Part shown: in pieces, positions 52,369-60,105 of the stretch
Layout: every line of letters begins with the position of its first letter
How positions within the stretch are numbered: the first letter of the stretch is position 1
NCBI GenBank assembly: GCA_963774305.1
Contig: CAVZEM010000005.1
Location: forward strand, 186,001-250,000
Reading direction: 5' to 3'
DNA length: 64,000 bases
Origin: DASUPK01 sp963774305
GTDB taxonomy: Bacteria > Actinomycetota > Thermoleophilia > Solirubrobacterales > 70-9
Made by a program: the position numbers and the translations under genes
Notes under the pieces: model-generated
Database searches by the model: none
What the model saw: the letters and a program-made list of their open reading frames with translations, nothing else
Told to the model about the DNA's origin: nothing

Positions 52369-53190
52369 TCAGGATCCGACCACAGCGTCGAGCCCATCCG
52401 CGAGCGCGGCGATCGACGGCCGGTCCGCCGGTTCAGGCGAGAGGCAGGAGTCGACCGGGGTCACGAACTCCGCAGGTGCGCGCCTGCTTTCGCGCAGCGA
52501 CGGCGCCCGCCGCTCCCGCTGCGGATAGAACTTCGGTCGCGCATCGGGGAACGGCCGATTCCCCGTGGCCGCCTCGTAGAGCGTGACGCCGATCCCCCAG
52601 ACATCCGTGGCCGGCGTGGCCCGGCCTCCGCGGGCCTGTTCGGGCGAGAGGTACGGCGGCGACCCCAGCCCCCGCGGCACCCGCCCCGGCCGGCGGCTCA
52701 GGCTCAGGTCGATCACCCGCGCCTGACCGCTCTGGACGATCACATTCGCCGGCTTCAGGTCCAGGTGCAGGTAGCCGTGCCCATGCAGATAGCCGATCGC
52801 CGAACAGAGCTGCAATCCCAGGTGGGCGACATCGGCGATCGCCAATCGCCTGGCGGCGGACTCAGCCATGTGCTCGACGGTCTCGCCGCCGATCGTCTCG
52901 AGGACGATCACGGTCCGCGGGCGGCGGCGAAGCTCGTAGGCCCGCACGATGTGCGGATGGGCCAACTCCACCAGCAGCTCTCCCTCGCGGATCAGCCGCC
53001 GCCGTACCCGAGCGGTTCTGCGGTCCGGCCGTGCCATCTTGGCGATGCAGCGGCAGTCGCGCTCGATGCTCCAGGCGTCGTAGACGTCAAGCGCTCGGCC
53101 GCGGCTCAGGTGGGAGATGACCTCGTAGCCGGATGCCAGGACGTCCCCTTCGCCCAGCAGGCCGTTGACGGACCCATTCGGCGAGCTCAT
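52369..53190 (-). CDS. Soluble Hanks-type serine/threonine protein kinase with degenerate P-loop
   Basis: 273-residue stand-alone kinase domain, no membrane helix or PASTA repeats. ATP-anchoring Lys K51 (CIAKMARP), helix-C Glu E69, catalytic loop HLDLKPANV (D144, N149), metal-binding Asp in DLS (D161; DFG in canonical kinases), and activation-segment end PPYLSPEQARGG are present. The glycine-rich loop is poor (LSRGRALDVYDAW), typical of an actinobacterial subgroup. Activity is likely. The ATG overlaps the stop of the ABC exporter gene (ATGA), so kinase and exporter are one unit. Confidence 0.9.
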   Translation of the reverse strand: MSSPNGSVNGLLGEGDVLASGYEVISHLSRGRALDVYDAWSIERDCRCIAKMARPDRRTARVRRRLIREGELLVELAHPHIVRAYELRRRPRTVIVLETIGGETVEHMAESAARRLAIADVAHLGLQLCSAIGYLHGHGYLHLDLKPANVIVQSGQARVIDLSLSRRPGRVPRGLGSPPYLSPEQARGGRATPATDVWGIGVTLYEAATGNRPFPDARPKFYPQRERRAPSLRESRRAPAEFVTPVDSCLSPEPADRPSIAALADGLDAVVGS

Positions 53191-54968
53191 CGTGCGAGCG
53201 CCACTCCCGCCATCGCCGGCGACGCGGAGTTCTCGGTTCCCAGGTGGTGGAGCCAGTAGAGCCGCTCGTAGGTTCCGCCATCGTTGAGCAGCTCCTGATG
53301 TGTGCCGACCGCTGTGACCCGTCCGTCCTCCAACACCGCGATCCGGTCGGCGTCGCGCACGGTGACGAGGTTGTGCGAGATCACGATCGTCGTTCGGCCG
53401 CCCATCAGCCGCCGGAGCGGCCCCATGATCCGGCTGCCGGACTCGGCGTCCACTCCGGTCGTGGGCTCGTCCAGGATCAGTACCGGCGCGTCACGGACCA
53501 TCGCCCGCGCGATCGCGATCCGCTGCCGCTGCCCGCCCGAGAGCCTCCGGCCCTTCTGGCCAATCTCGGTCTCGTATCCGTCCGTCAGCGCCGAGATGAA
53601 CTCGTGAGCGTCGGCCGCGATCGCGGCGGCCTCAACCTGCGCGCGGGTCGCGTCGCGACGGCCGTAGGCGATGTTCTCGTAGATCGTCCCATCGAAGACG
53701 AGCGTCTCCTGCAGCAATAGCGCAATGTTGTCTCGCACCGACGCCAGGGTGAGGCCGCGAAGGTCCTGTCCGTCCAGCAGGATCCGGCCGGCCTGCGGGT
53801 CGTAGAAGCGGAGCAGCAGCTTCGCCAAGGTCGACTTGCCCGCGCCGCTCGGCCCGACCAGGGCCAGCACCTCGCCGGGCTCCACTGCCACCGAGACGTC
53901 AGAGACCGCGTTTCGCTCTGTTTCGGGATATCCGAAGCAGACGTGCTCCAGTTCGAGCTTTCCCTGCGCCCGGCCGAGTTTGACCGCGCCCGAGGACTCG
54001 GCCACGGATGGCTGCTGGTCGAGCATCTCGACGATCCTCTCCGCCGCCGCTGAGGCGGCGTGGAGCCTGTTGACGAGTCTGCTCAACCCGCGTACCGGGC
54101 TGTAGAGCTGCGTCAGGAAGGTCATGAAGACCAGCAGGCCACCCAGCGTGAGGTGTCCCTGGGAGAGCTCCCAGGTACCGAGCCCGATCACGAGCAGGGC
54201 GCCGCTCAGCTCGATCAGATCGATCAGCGGGGAATAGAGGGCCTTGAGCCGGACCGACGCCATCTCGGCGTGATAGCTCCCGAGATTCTCGCGGTGAAAT
54301 CTCTCCACCTCGGCCTGCTCCTGGCCGTATGCCTGGACCAGCGCAGCATTCGACAGGCTCTCCTCGGCGACCGCGCTGATCGAGCCGCTGCGGCGGCGTT
54401 TCTCCCGCGATGCGACCTTGATCAGCCGCGAAAAGCGCTTGGCCGCAAGCCAGAACAATGGCGCGACGAGCAGCGAGATCAGCGCGAGATCCCACTGCAG
54501 GTAGAAGAGCGCGGCACTGAAGAAGACGATGCGAAGCACGTACGACAGGGCGTCGGTCACCCCGGAGAGCACGAAAGCCTCAATCGAGGCGATGTCGCCG
54601 GTGAGGCGTGAGATCAGGTCGCCGAGCCGTCGGCGATCGAAGAAGTCGAGTGAGAGCCCCTGCAGGTGTGTGAAGAACCTGGTGCGGAGATCGAGCAGGA
54701 AGCGCTCGCCGATCCAGTTGGCAAGAAAGTCATCGAAGAAGCCGAGTACGCCCGCGACCAGGGTCAGTCCGACATATGCCGCCGCGATCCACGCGAAGGG
54801 GCCGAAGTCATGCGGCACCAGCACCTGGTCGATGACCAGCTTGAACATCCAGATCATCGCCGTGTCGACCAGTGGGACGAGGACGATCAGCAGGAGGCCA
54901 AGGGCCAGCCACCGGCGGTACGGACGGGCGTAGGGCCAGAACCGCCGGAAGATCTCTCGAACCGGCAC
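53187..54968 (-). CDS. ABC exporter, fused membrane and ATPase domains; probably starts at CTG 55040
   Basis: Half-transporter (593 aa from GTG 54968). Six membrane helices in residues ~20-310, then the ATPase: Walker A GPSGAGKSTLAKLLLRFYDP, Q-loop LLLQETLVFDG, signature LSGGQRQRIAIARAM, Walker B APVLILDEPTTGVD, H-loop IVISHNL. Probably a homodimeric lipid, peptide or drug exporter. In-frame sequence extends upstream (RARLRSLFSTPAEGEAL) to CTG 55040, which overlaps the previous stop as CTGA and has GGAGG six bases before it, so the protein likely has 24 more residues. Between a 50-aa peptide gene and a kinase gene. Confidence 0.92.
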   Translation of the reverse strand: MPVREIFRRFWPYARPYRRWLALGLLLIVLVPLVDTAMIWMFKLVIDQVLVPHDFGPFAWIAAAYVGLTLVAGVLGFFDDFLANWIGERFLLDLRTRFFTHLQGLSLDFFDRRRLGDLISRLTGDIASIEAFVLSGVTDALSYVLRIVFFSAALFYLQWDLALISLLVAPLFWLAAKRFSRLIKVASREKRRRSGSISAVAEESLSNAALVQAYGQEQAEVERFHRENLGSYHAEMASVRLKALYSPLIDLIELSGALLVIGLGTWELSQGHLTLGGLLVFMTFLTQLYSPVRGLSRLVNRLHAASAAAERIVEMLDQQPSVAESSGAVKLGRAQGKLELEHVCFGYPETERNAVSDVSVAVEPGEVLALVGPSGAGKSTLAKLLLRFYDPQAGRILLDGQDLRGLTLASVRDNIALLLQETLVFDGTIYENIAYGRRDATRAQVEAAAIAADAHEFISALTDGYETEIGQKGRRLSGGQRQRIAIARAMVRDAPVLILDEPTTGVDAESGSRIMGPLRRLMGGRTTIVISHNLVTVRDADRIAVLEDGRVTAVGTHQELLNDGGTYERLYWLHHLGTENSASPAMAGVALAR

Positions 54969-55036
54969 GGTGGGCGAGGCGCTGACCAGCGCCTCGCCCT
55001 CGGCCGGCGTCGAGAACAGCGAGCGGAGTCGCGCTC

Positions 55037-55189
55037 TCAGTCGTCGCCTCCGCCGCTTCCGGAATTCGACGCGCTGGCGCTGGACGCCGAGGCGTCGTTG
55101 CTGTTGCTGCCGGTTCCGGTGCCCGGCTGCGCGGGCGTCGAGTCAGAGATCTTGCCGCGACGCCGGCGGCGCCTTCTGTGATGTGACAT
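55037..55189 (-). CDS. Small Arg-rich/Ser-Gly-rich protein upstream of the ABC exporter (50 aa)
   Basis: MSHHRRRRRRRGKISDSTPA, then a Gly/Ser/Asn/Ala tail ending SNSGSGGGDD. The ATG has a perfect AAGGAGG eight bases upstream, which is the best ribosome-binding site of the region, so it is very likely translated. No family known to me. The basic head and acidic-Ser/Gly tail could bind nucleic acid or membrane, or the peptide could be exported by the ABC protein encoded next, to which it is coupled by a CTGA overlap. Its tail resembles in composition that of the neighbouring sigma factor. Confidence 0.7.
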   Translation of the reverse strand: MSHHRRRRRRRGKISDSTPAQPGTGTGSNSNDASASSASASNSGSGGGDD

Positions 55190-55206
55190 CAGAGATTCCT
55201 CCTTGG

Positions 55207-55250
55207 TCTTCGTGGCGTTCGAGTCCCTTAACTCGAACGGGGCACGAAGA
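55207..55250 (-). promoter_or_regulatory. Long two-step hairpin/palindrome directly upstream of the 50-aa gene's ribosome-binding site
   Basis: Inner perfect palindrome GTTCGAGT-CCCTTA-ACTCGAAC (55217-55238) and outer pair TCTTCGTG/CACGAAGA (55207-55214 with 55243-55250). On the reverse-strand transcript the structure ends two bases before AAGGAGG. It could end sigma-gene transcription, protect or control the downstream transcript, or be a protein-binding site. Confidence 0.6.
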
Positions 55251-55282
55251 TCACCCCAGCTGGCCGCCCCTCCAGTGGGGGT

Positions 55283-56452
55283 CTAGCTGCCGTCGAGCTC
55301 GGAGCCGTCGCCGGAGCCGGAATCGCCCGATCTCGACTCGCTCGAGCCCGAGCCGGATTCGGACCCGCCTCCGCTCGAGCCTGATCCCAAGGAGCCCGAG
55401 CCGCTCGGATCGGAGGAATCGTCGCTGCCGCCACTGCCGCCGTCGCCCGAGTGACCGGAGCCACTCGAACCCGAGCCCTCATGTCCGCTGGACCCGCTGC
55501 CTGAATGCTCGCTTCCGCTTCGGTTCTCGCCGCTTTGGCCGGACCGGTCGTCCGATCCGCCGCCGCGCCCGTGGTGCCCCCGGGAGTCATCGCCGGACTC
55601 GCGGCCTGAGCTGTCCGACCCAACGGCCTGGGCAACCTCATTGGACTGCCCCGATCCATCCGGGCCGCCGGTCTTGGCCGCCTTCGCCCGAGCGTCCGGC
55701 GCGTCCCTGAGCTCATGATTCAGGACCGCCCCGGTGGTGACCGTTCCGGCGGCGAGCAGGGCGGCGACCCCCGCCTTGACCGCGATCCCCGCTCCGCCGC
55801 CGGCCGCCGCGGCCGAGGCGCCTTGCGTGAATCCCTCCTCCAGCAGCAGACGCAGCATCGGCATCGGCAGGAGGAGGCCGATGCTCTCGCGAAGCGCCCG
55901 GCGTGCGCGGTAGATCGACTGCCGGACGGCTCCGCTGCTCAATCCCAGCGAGGCGGAGATCTGCTCGTGGCTCAACCCCTCGAGCTCCCGCATCACGATC
56001 GCCGCCCGCTGTGGCTCTGGAAGCTCGCGCAGCCCGGCCATCAGCAGCCTGATCTCCTCGCGCTGCTCGGCGAGCTGCTCGGGCGTCATCCCGACCGCCG
56101 CGGCCTCGTCGAGCTCGACCCCGGGCCTCGGCTCGTCGCGGATGTTGGTCAGGGCCGTATTGCGGACGATGCGGTAGAGCCACGGCCGGAGCTGAATCTC
56201 CTTGTCGGTGCCTCGCAGCGCGAGATAGGCCTTGGTAAACGCCTCCTGGGTGACGTCGTCGGCGCGCTGGGCGGTGACGATGGACGCGGCATAGCTGCGC
56301 AGGGGAGCGCCATAGCGACGGAAGATCTCCTCGAACGCCGACTCATAGCCGGCACGAACGAGCGATACGAGCCGGCCATCGGGCTGCAGGCGAAGTGCGG
56401 GTCCGCCAAGAAAACGGCTGGCGATGCGGCTGGTCTTCACGGTCGCTGGCAT
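55283..56452 (-). CDS. ECF-type RNA polymerase sigma factor with C-terminal transmembrane segment and Ser/Gly/Asp tail
   Basis: 389 residues. Sigma region 2 lies at ~35-105 (FEEIFRRYGAPLRSYAASIV, DDVTQEAFTKAYLAL, RPWLYRIVRNTALTNIR) and region 4 at ~135-195 (LPEPQRAAIVMRELEGLSHE, SGAVRQSIYRARRALRE). After a linker a hydrophobic segment at ~222-244 (AGIAVKAGVAALLAAGTVTT) is followed by ~140 residues made almost only of Ser, Gly, Asp, Glu and His (SGSGSSGHEGSGSSGSGHSG). The layout suggests a membrane-tethered sigma factor with an outside tail, needing proteolytic release or acting at the membrane. No separate anti-sigma gene is adjacent. Confidence 0.9.
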   Translation of the reverse strand: MPATVKTSRIASRFLGGPALRLQPDGRLVSLVRAGYESAFEEIFRRYGAPLRSYAASIVTAQRADDVTQEAFTKAYLALRGTDKEIQLRPWLYRIVRNTALTNIRDEPRPGVELDEAAAVGMTPEQLAEQREEIRLLMAGLRELPEPQRAAIVMRELEGLSHEQISASLGLSSGAVRQSIYRARRALRESIGLLLPMPMLRLLLEEGFTQGASAAAAGGGAGIAVKAGVAALLAAGTVTTGAVLNHELRDAPDARAKAAKTGGPDGSGQSNEVAQAVGSDSSGRESGDDSRGHHGRGGGSDDRSGQSGENRSGSEHSGSGSSGHEGSGSSGSGHSGDGGSGGSDDSSDPSGSGSLGSGSSGGGSESGSGSSESRSGDSGSGDGSELDGS

Positions 56453-56472
56453 TCCTCCACTGGTACTACGAG

Positions 56473-56488
56473 CCCCGGCCGGCCGGGG
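56473..56488. repeat. 16-bp perfect GC palindrome upstream of the sigma gene
   Basis: CCCCGGCCGGCCGGGG, 20 bases upstream of the sigma start codon. Possible protein-binding site or leader hairpin. Confidence 0.5.
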
Positions 56489-56514
56489 ATTCAGAAGATT
56501 GAACTCGGAATCGC

Positions 56515-56536
56515 CTCAAAGATCACAGACTTTGAG
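56515..56536. repeat. Dyad CTCAAAG-N8-CTTTGAG in the sigma / DMT intergenic region
   Basis: Perfect 7-bp inverted repeat with 8-base spacer in the ~200-base divergent region between the sigma factor and the transporter gene. Operator-like geometry (22 bases, two helical turns). The rest of 56453-56650 shows no convincing gene. Confidence 0.45.
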
Positions 56537-56650
56537 CCGAAACCGAGCTCTGCCGCGAACCTACGGGTGCGACGGGGCGCTGGGCGTGGTCGTACCACTG
56601 TCGCCCGAACCGTGGTCGCACGGGCACCATCGATCAGGGAAGATCACGCG

Positions 56651-57088
56651 ATGGACAGGGGCTTCGCTGTCTTGATCATGGCGGTCGTCGGGGGGTGCAT
56701 CGCGCTGCAGGCGCCGATCAACGCGGGGCTCGGCAAGCACACGGGCAGCTTCGCGGCGGCGACCCTGTCCTTCGCGGTCGGAACGCTCCTGCTCGGCGCG
56801 ATCGTCGTGCTCAGCGGCAAGGCCGGCGGCATCGGCAATGTCGCCCACGTCGAGTGGTACTACCTGCTCGGCGGCGCGCTCGGCGCCGCCTACGTCTTCT
56901 CCGCCCTGGTCCTGGTGAGCCAGATCGGCGCCGGCGCGGTCGCCGCCGCGACGGTCACCGGCCAGCTCACCACCTCGGTGCTCCTCGACCGGATCGGGTT
57001 CCTGGGCCTGGATCAGCAGCCGCTGACGGCCAGCAAGGTGGCGGGCGTCGGCCTTCTCCTCGCGGGCACCTATCTGATCGTTCGTTGA
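56651..57088 (+). CDS. DMT-family transporter, YdcZ/DUF606 type
   Basis: 145-residue membrane protein with about five hydrophobic helices: FAVLIMAVVGGCIALQAPIN, FAAATLSFAVGTLLLGAIVV, LLGGALGAAYVFSALVLVSQ, and GVGLLLAGTYLIVR. QAPINAGLGKHTGSFAAATL is a family hallmark. Such half-size transporters act as homo- or heterodimers; cargo unknown. ATG 56651 fits the family N-terminus. It is divergent from the sigma-factor gene. Confidence 0.85.
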   Translation: MDRGFAVLIMAVVGGCIALQAPINAGLGKHTGSFAAATLSFAVGTLLLGAIVVLSGKAGGIGNVAHVEWYYLLGGALGAAYVFSALVLVSQIGAGAVAAATVTGQLTTSVLLDRIGFLGLDQQPLTASKVAGVGLLLAGTYLIVR

Positions 57089-57128
57089 TTACGGCTTTTC
57101 ACCGATGACTCGCGGCCCGGGGCGGGCC

Positions 57129-57134
57129 TAGATT
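57129..57134 (+). promoter_or_regulatory. -10 element of the 53-aa membrane-protein gene
   Basis: TAGATT, 33 bases before ATG 57167, giving a conventional leader with the ribosome-binding site AGGAGGTGA five bases upstream of the start. Confidence 0.5.
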
Positions 57135-57166
57135 CGAGGAGTCAATCCCGTCACAGGAGGTGACCG

Positions 57167-57328
57167 ATGTTGAGCAGGATGCTCGGACCGCTGTCGGTGA
57201 TCTGCCTCGGCGTGCTCGCGCTGCTGTTCCTGGTCCGCTCACTGATCGTCAGGCACGAGCTCGGCGAGGGCGGCAGCCATACGACGCTGCGGTCGGTCAA
57301 CAATCTCAGAGAGCGCCGCGGGTTTTAG
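57167..57328 (+). CDS. Small single-pass membrane protein (53 aa)
   Basis: MLSRMLGPLSVICLGVLALL FLVRSLIVRH, then a hydrophilic tail ending NNLRERRGF. One membrane helix (about residues 6-26). The start is supported by one of the best Shine-Dalgarno sites in the window (CACAGGAGGTGA). No known family. Its TAG stop is immediately adjacent to the stop of the convergent FAD-protein gene. Confidence 0.7.
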   Translation: MLSRMLGPLSVICLGVLALLFLVRSLIVRHELGEGGSHTTLRSVNNLRERRGF

Positions 57329-58504
57329 CTACTGCCTGACGGCTTCGCCTTCAGCTGCCGCCACTGGCGGTCGCCCGGCATAAGTCGCTTCGGGCTGCGC
57401 CCTCCGCTCCAGAATAGAGCGACCTGGTGGCGGCGGCGCGATCCGGAGGTAGTGCCCGAAGGCCCAGTCGACGAAGCGCTTGCGCGCACAGGCGCGGATC
57501 ACCGCGCGCTGGAGGCGGGGCGGGAGCTTGGGAAGCATCTTCTGGGCGCGGAGCATCCAACGGAACTTCCACTCGTGCCCGTCGACGAACTGGGCGTAGT
57601 TCCGCAGCGTGGCTTCGCGATCCTGCTCGCCGGTGACCACGGCGCGCAGCTCATCGCCGAGCTTGATCCCGAAGTAGAAGGCGGTCCTGATCCCCTCCGC
57701 GGTCAGCGGGATGCAGTGGCCGGCCGAGTCCCCTACGAAGAAGATCCCGTCCTCGGTGCCGGGCCGGAGCTTGTGCGGGATCCAATTGCCCTGGTAGCGG
57801 ACGGCGGGTCGCTCCAGGTCGTCGGCGAGCAGCACGGTCGTGTCCTTGACGTGGAAGCGCGGGTCGAAGGAGCCGACCCCGATGCGCTGCTCGTCGCTCG
57901 CCGGGAAGCTCCAGCCGTACCCGGCCGGCACGTAGCGGCGGTCGATCCAGACCTCGAGGTCGTCGCCACCGCCGTGCGGGTGAACCTCCAGCCCCCGAGA
58001 GAGAGGTGCGTCAGGCGGCTGATAACCACCGTCCGAGGCCAGGATCCGCCGCCACCCGAGCGCGTCGACGATCAGCGGCGCGGTGACATCCCCGCGGTCG
58101 GTGTGGACGGTCTCGCCGGTTCGCCCGTTGACCTTGGCCGTCTCGAACTCGGCATCGGACTGCGCCCAGAGCAGCTCACAGAGCTCGCGGTAGTCGAAGG
58201 TCGAAAAGGTCCAGGGGAGCTCATAGCGGGAAGTGCCGCGTGGGGTGTGGAGAACGAGCTCGCCGAACTCCTGCCGCTTGGAGCCCTCGAGGCCCATCGC
58301 ATCGAGCCAGGCGGTGGGGATGCCGCAGGCCGAGGTCTGTCGCTCGCCGATCTCGTAGCGATCCAGGACCAGCACCCGGGCGCCAGAACCGGCCAGCTGG
58401 CGAGCGACCGTGAGGCCGGCGAAGCTCGCGCCGCAGACGATCACGTCATAGCTGCCGCTCAGCGGCGTACGCTCGTCGCCGCGCTTGGTCTGGCGCTTGG
58501 GCAT
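57329..58504 (-). CDS. FAD-dependent oxidoreductase, geranylgeranyl-reductase-like
   Basis: 391 residues from ATG 58504. Dinucleotide motif DVIVCGASFAGLTVARQLAG (GxGxxG variant CGASFAG), RQTSACGIP with a conserved Cys, and the flavin C-terminal motif FFVGDSAGHCIPLTAEGIRT place it in the geranylgeranyl-reductase/ChlP-like class that reduces isoprenoid chains; halogenase- or hydroxylase-like alternatives are less likely. Substrates may be menaquinone side chains or polyprenyl lipids. A longer frame upstream would cover the rpsA start, so the internal ATG after TACCTT is chosen. Confidence 0.85.
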   Translation of the reverse strand: MPKRQTKRGDERTPLSGSYDVIVCGASFAGLTVARQLAGSGARVLVLDRYEIGERQTSACGIPTAWLDAMGLEGSKRQEFGELVLHTPRGTSRYELPWTFSTFDYRELCELLWAQSDAEFETAKVNGRTGETVHTDRGDVTAPLIVDALGWRRILASDGGYQPPDAPLSRGLEVHPHGGGDDLEVWIDRRYVPAGYGWSFPASDEQRIGVGSFDPRFHVKDTTVLLADDLERPAVRYQGNWIPHKLRPGTEDGIFFVGDSAGHCIPLTAEGIRTAFYFGIKLGDELRAVVTGEQDREATLRNYAQFVDGHEWKFRWMLRAQKMLPKLPPRLQRAVIRACARKRFVDWAFGHYLRIAPPPPGRSILERRAQPEATYAGRPPVAAAEGEAVRQ

Positions 58505-58512
58505 CGCTCGCA

Positions 58513-58518
58513 AAGGTA
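58513..58518 (-). promoter_or_regulatory. -10 element of the FAD-oxidoreductase gene, leaderless type
   Basis: Reverse TACCTT, eight bases before ATG 58504. Confidence 0.5.
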
Positions 58519-58587
58519 AACGAAGGCCGGGCGCAGTCGGTTCAGCGAACCCGTATGTCAGGCATGTGTCTGCCACACTGTGCGGCC

Positions 58588-60105
58588 GTGCCCGAGACGG
58601 ACACAACCACAGAAACTGAGCAGCAGACCGAGCCCGAGACCGAGCAGCCCGAGAGCGCCGGCAACGGCGCCGCGACCTCGGACAACTTCCTGATCGAGGT
58701 CGACGGCAAGCTCGTTCCGAACTACGACGCCACGATCCACCCCTTCAGCGAGGGGGACGTCGTGAGCGGCAAGGTCGTGCGAATCGACCAGGACGAGGTC
58801 CTGGTGGACATCGGCTACAAGTCGGAGGGGGTCATCCCCTCCAACGAGCTCTCGATTCGCAAGTCTGTCGACCCCGCCGAGGAGGTCGAGCTAGGCGAGG
58901 ACGTCGACGCGCTGGTCCTGACCAAGGAGGACCAGGAGGGACGCCTGATCCTCTCCAAGAAGCGCGCCCGCTTCGAGAAGGCCTGGCGCCGGATCGAGAA
59001 GGCGGCCGACTCGGGCGAGCCCGTGGAGGGCACCGTGATCGAGGTCGTCAAGGGCGGCCTGATCCTCGACCTGGGCGTGCGCGGCTTCCTGCCCGCCTCG
59101 CTGGTGGACATCCGCCGCGTTCAGAACCTCGACGAGTTCATGGGCCAGAAGCTCGAGTGCAAGGTGATCGAGCTCAACCGCTCGCGCAACAACGTCGTGC
59201 TCTCCCGGCGCGCGGTCCTCGAGGAGGAGCGCAAGGAGGTCCGCGAGCAGATCCTCGGCAATCTCGAGCCCGGCCAGGTGGTCGAGGGCAAGATCTCCAA
59301 CATCGTCGACTTCGGGGCCTTCGTCGATCTCGAGGGCATCGACGGCCTGATTCACATCTCCGAGCTCTCCTGGAGTCACGTCAACCACCCGTCCGAGGTC
59401 GTCTCGATCGGCGACACGGTCCGGGTCAAGGTGCTCGACATCGACCGCGAACGCCAGCGCATATCCCTGGGCCTGAAGCAGACCCAGGAGGACCCGTGGC
59501 AGAAGGTCCTCAACGAGTACAAGGAGGGCGACGTCGTCGAGGGCAAGGTGACCAAGATCGTCGCCTTCGGCGCCTTCGTCCAGATCCTGCCCGGTGTCGA
59601 GGGCCTCGTGCACATCTCCGAGCTTGCCCAGCACCACGTCGAGAGCCCGGCGGAGGTCGTCCGCCCGGGTGACGAGCTGAAGGTGAAGATCCTCGAGGTC
59701 GACGATTCCCGCCGCCGCCTCTCGCTGAGCGTGAAGCGCGTAGAGGGCCAGGAGCTCCCGACCCGAGAGTTGAGCGACGACGTCGTCATCGAGGACGCTG
59801 AGCCGCCCGAGGATCTGCCGGCGGCCCCGGAGGCGGAGGCGGCCCCGGAGGCGGAGGCGGCCCCTGCCGCTGAGGAGCCCCCCGCGGCCGAGGTCACTCC
59901 AGAGGCACCCCCGGAGGAGGAGGTGGTCCCGGAGGAAGCACCTGCCGAGGAGCCCCCTGCCGAGGAGCCCCCTGCCGAGGAGCCTCCTGCCGAGGAGCCC
60001 CCTGCCGAGGAATCTGCCGCCCAGGAGCCGGCCGCGGAGGAGGCTCCCGCCGAGCCACCCGCCGACGAGGCTCCCGCCGAGGAGACGCCTCCCGCCCAGG
60101 ATTGA
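58588..60105 (+). CDS. rpsA: 30S ribosomal protein S1
   Basis: RNA-binding ribosomal protein, 505 residues from GTG 58588. Four S1 domains start near EGDVVSGKVVRIDQDEVLVD, GEPVEGTVIEVVKGGLILDL, GQVVEGKISNIVDFGAFVDL and EGDVVEGKVTKIVAFGAFVQ, the actinobacterial number. The last ~115 residues are a low-complexity acidic Pro/Ala/Glu tail made of AEEPP repeats. The GTG has no Shine-Dalgarno. The stop overlaps the coaE TTG start (TTGA), the usual rpsA-coaE pairing. Confidence 0.96.
   Translation: MPETDTTTETEQQTEPETEQPESAGNGAATSDNFLIEVDGKLVPNYDATIHPFSEGDVVSGKVVRIDQDEVLVDIGYKSEGVIPSNELSIRKSVDPAEEVELGEDVDALVLTKEDQEGRLILSKKRARFEKAWRRIEKAADSGEPVEGTVIEVVKGGLILDLGVRGFLPASLVDIRRVQNLDEFMGQKLECKVIELNRSRNNVVLSRRAVLEEERKEVREQILGNLEPGQVVEGKISNIVDFGAFVDLEGIDGLIHISELSWSHVNHPSEVVSIGDTVRVKVLDIDRERQRISLGLKQTQEDPWQKVLNEYKEGDVVEGKVTKIVAFGAFVQILPGVEGLVHISELAQHHVESPAEVVRPGDELKVKILEVDDSRRRLSLSVKRVEGQELPTRELSDDVVIEDAEPPEDLPAAPEAEAAPEAEAAPAAEEPPAAEVTPEAPPEEEVVPEEAPAEEPPAEEPPAEEPPAEEPPAEESAAQEPAAEEAPAEPPADEAPAEETPPAQD
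59821..59856 (+). repeat. Two 18-bp tandem repeats in rpsA
   Basis: Two perfect copies of an 18-base unit (GCGGCCCCGGAGGCGGAG) encoding AAPEAE in the acidic tail, with a degenerate third copy following. Confidence 0.85.
59941..60015 (+). repeat. Five 15-bp tandem repeats in rpsA
   Basis: Unit CCTGCCGAGGAGCCC repeated four times with at most one change, plus a diverged fifth copy. Encodes PAEEP repeats of the S1 tail. Likely prone to slippage; keeps frame because the unit is 15 bases. Confidence 0.9.

Noticed and set aside
55283..55700. Low-complexity GA/TC-rich stretch that looks like a simple repeat
   Set aside because: It encodes the in-frame Ser/Gly/Asp tail of the sigma factor, with codon variety, so it is coding.
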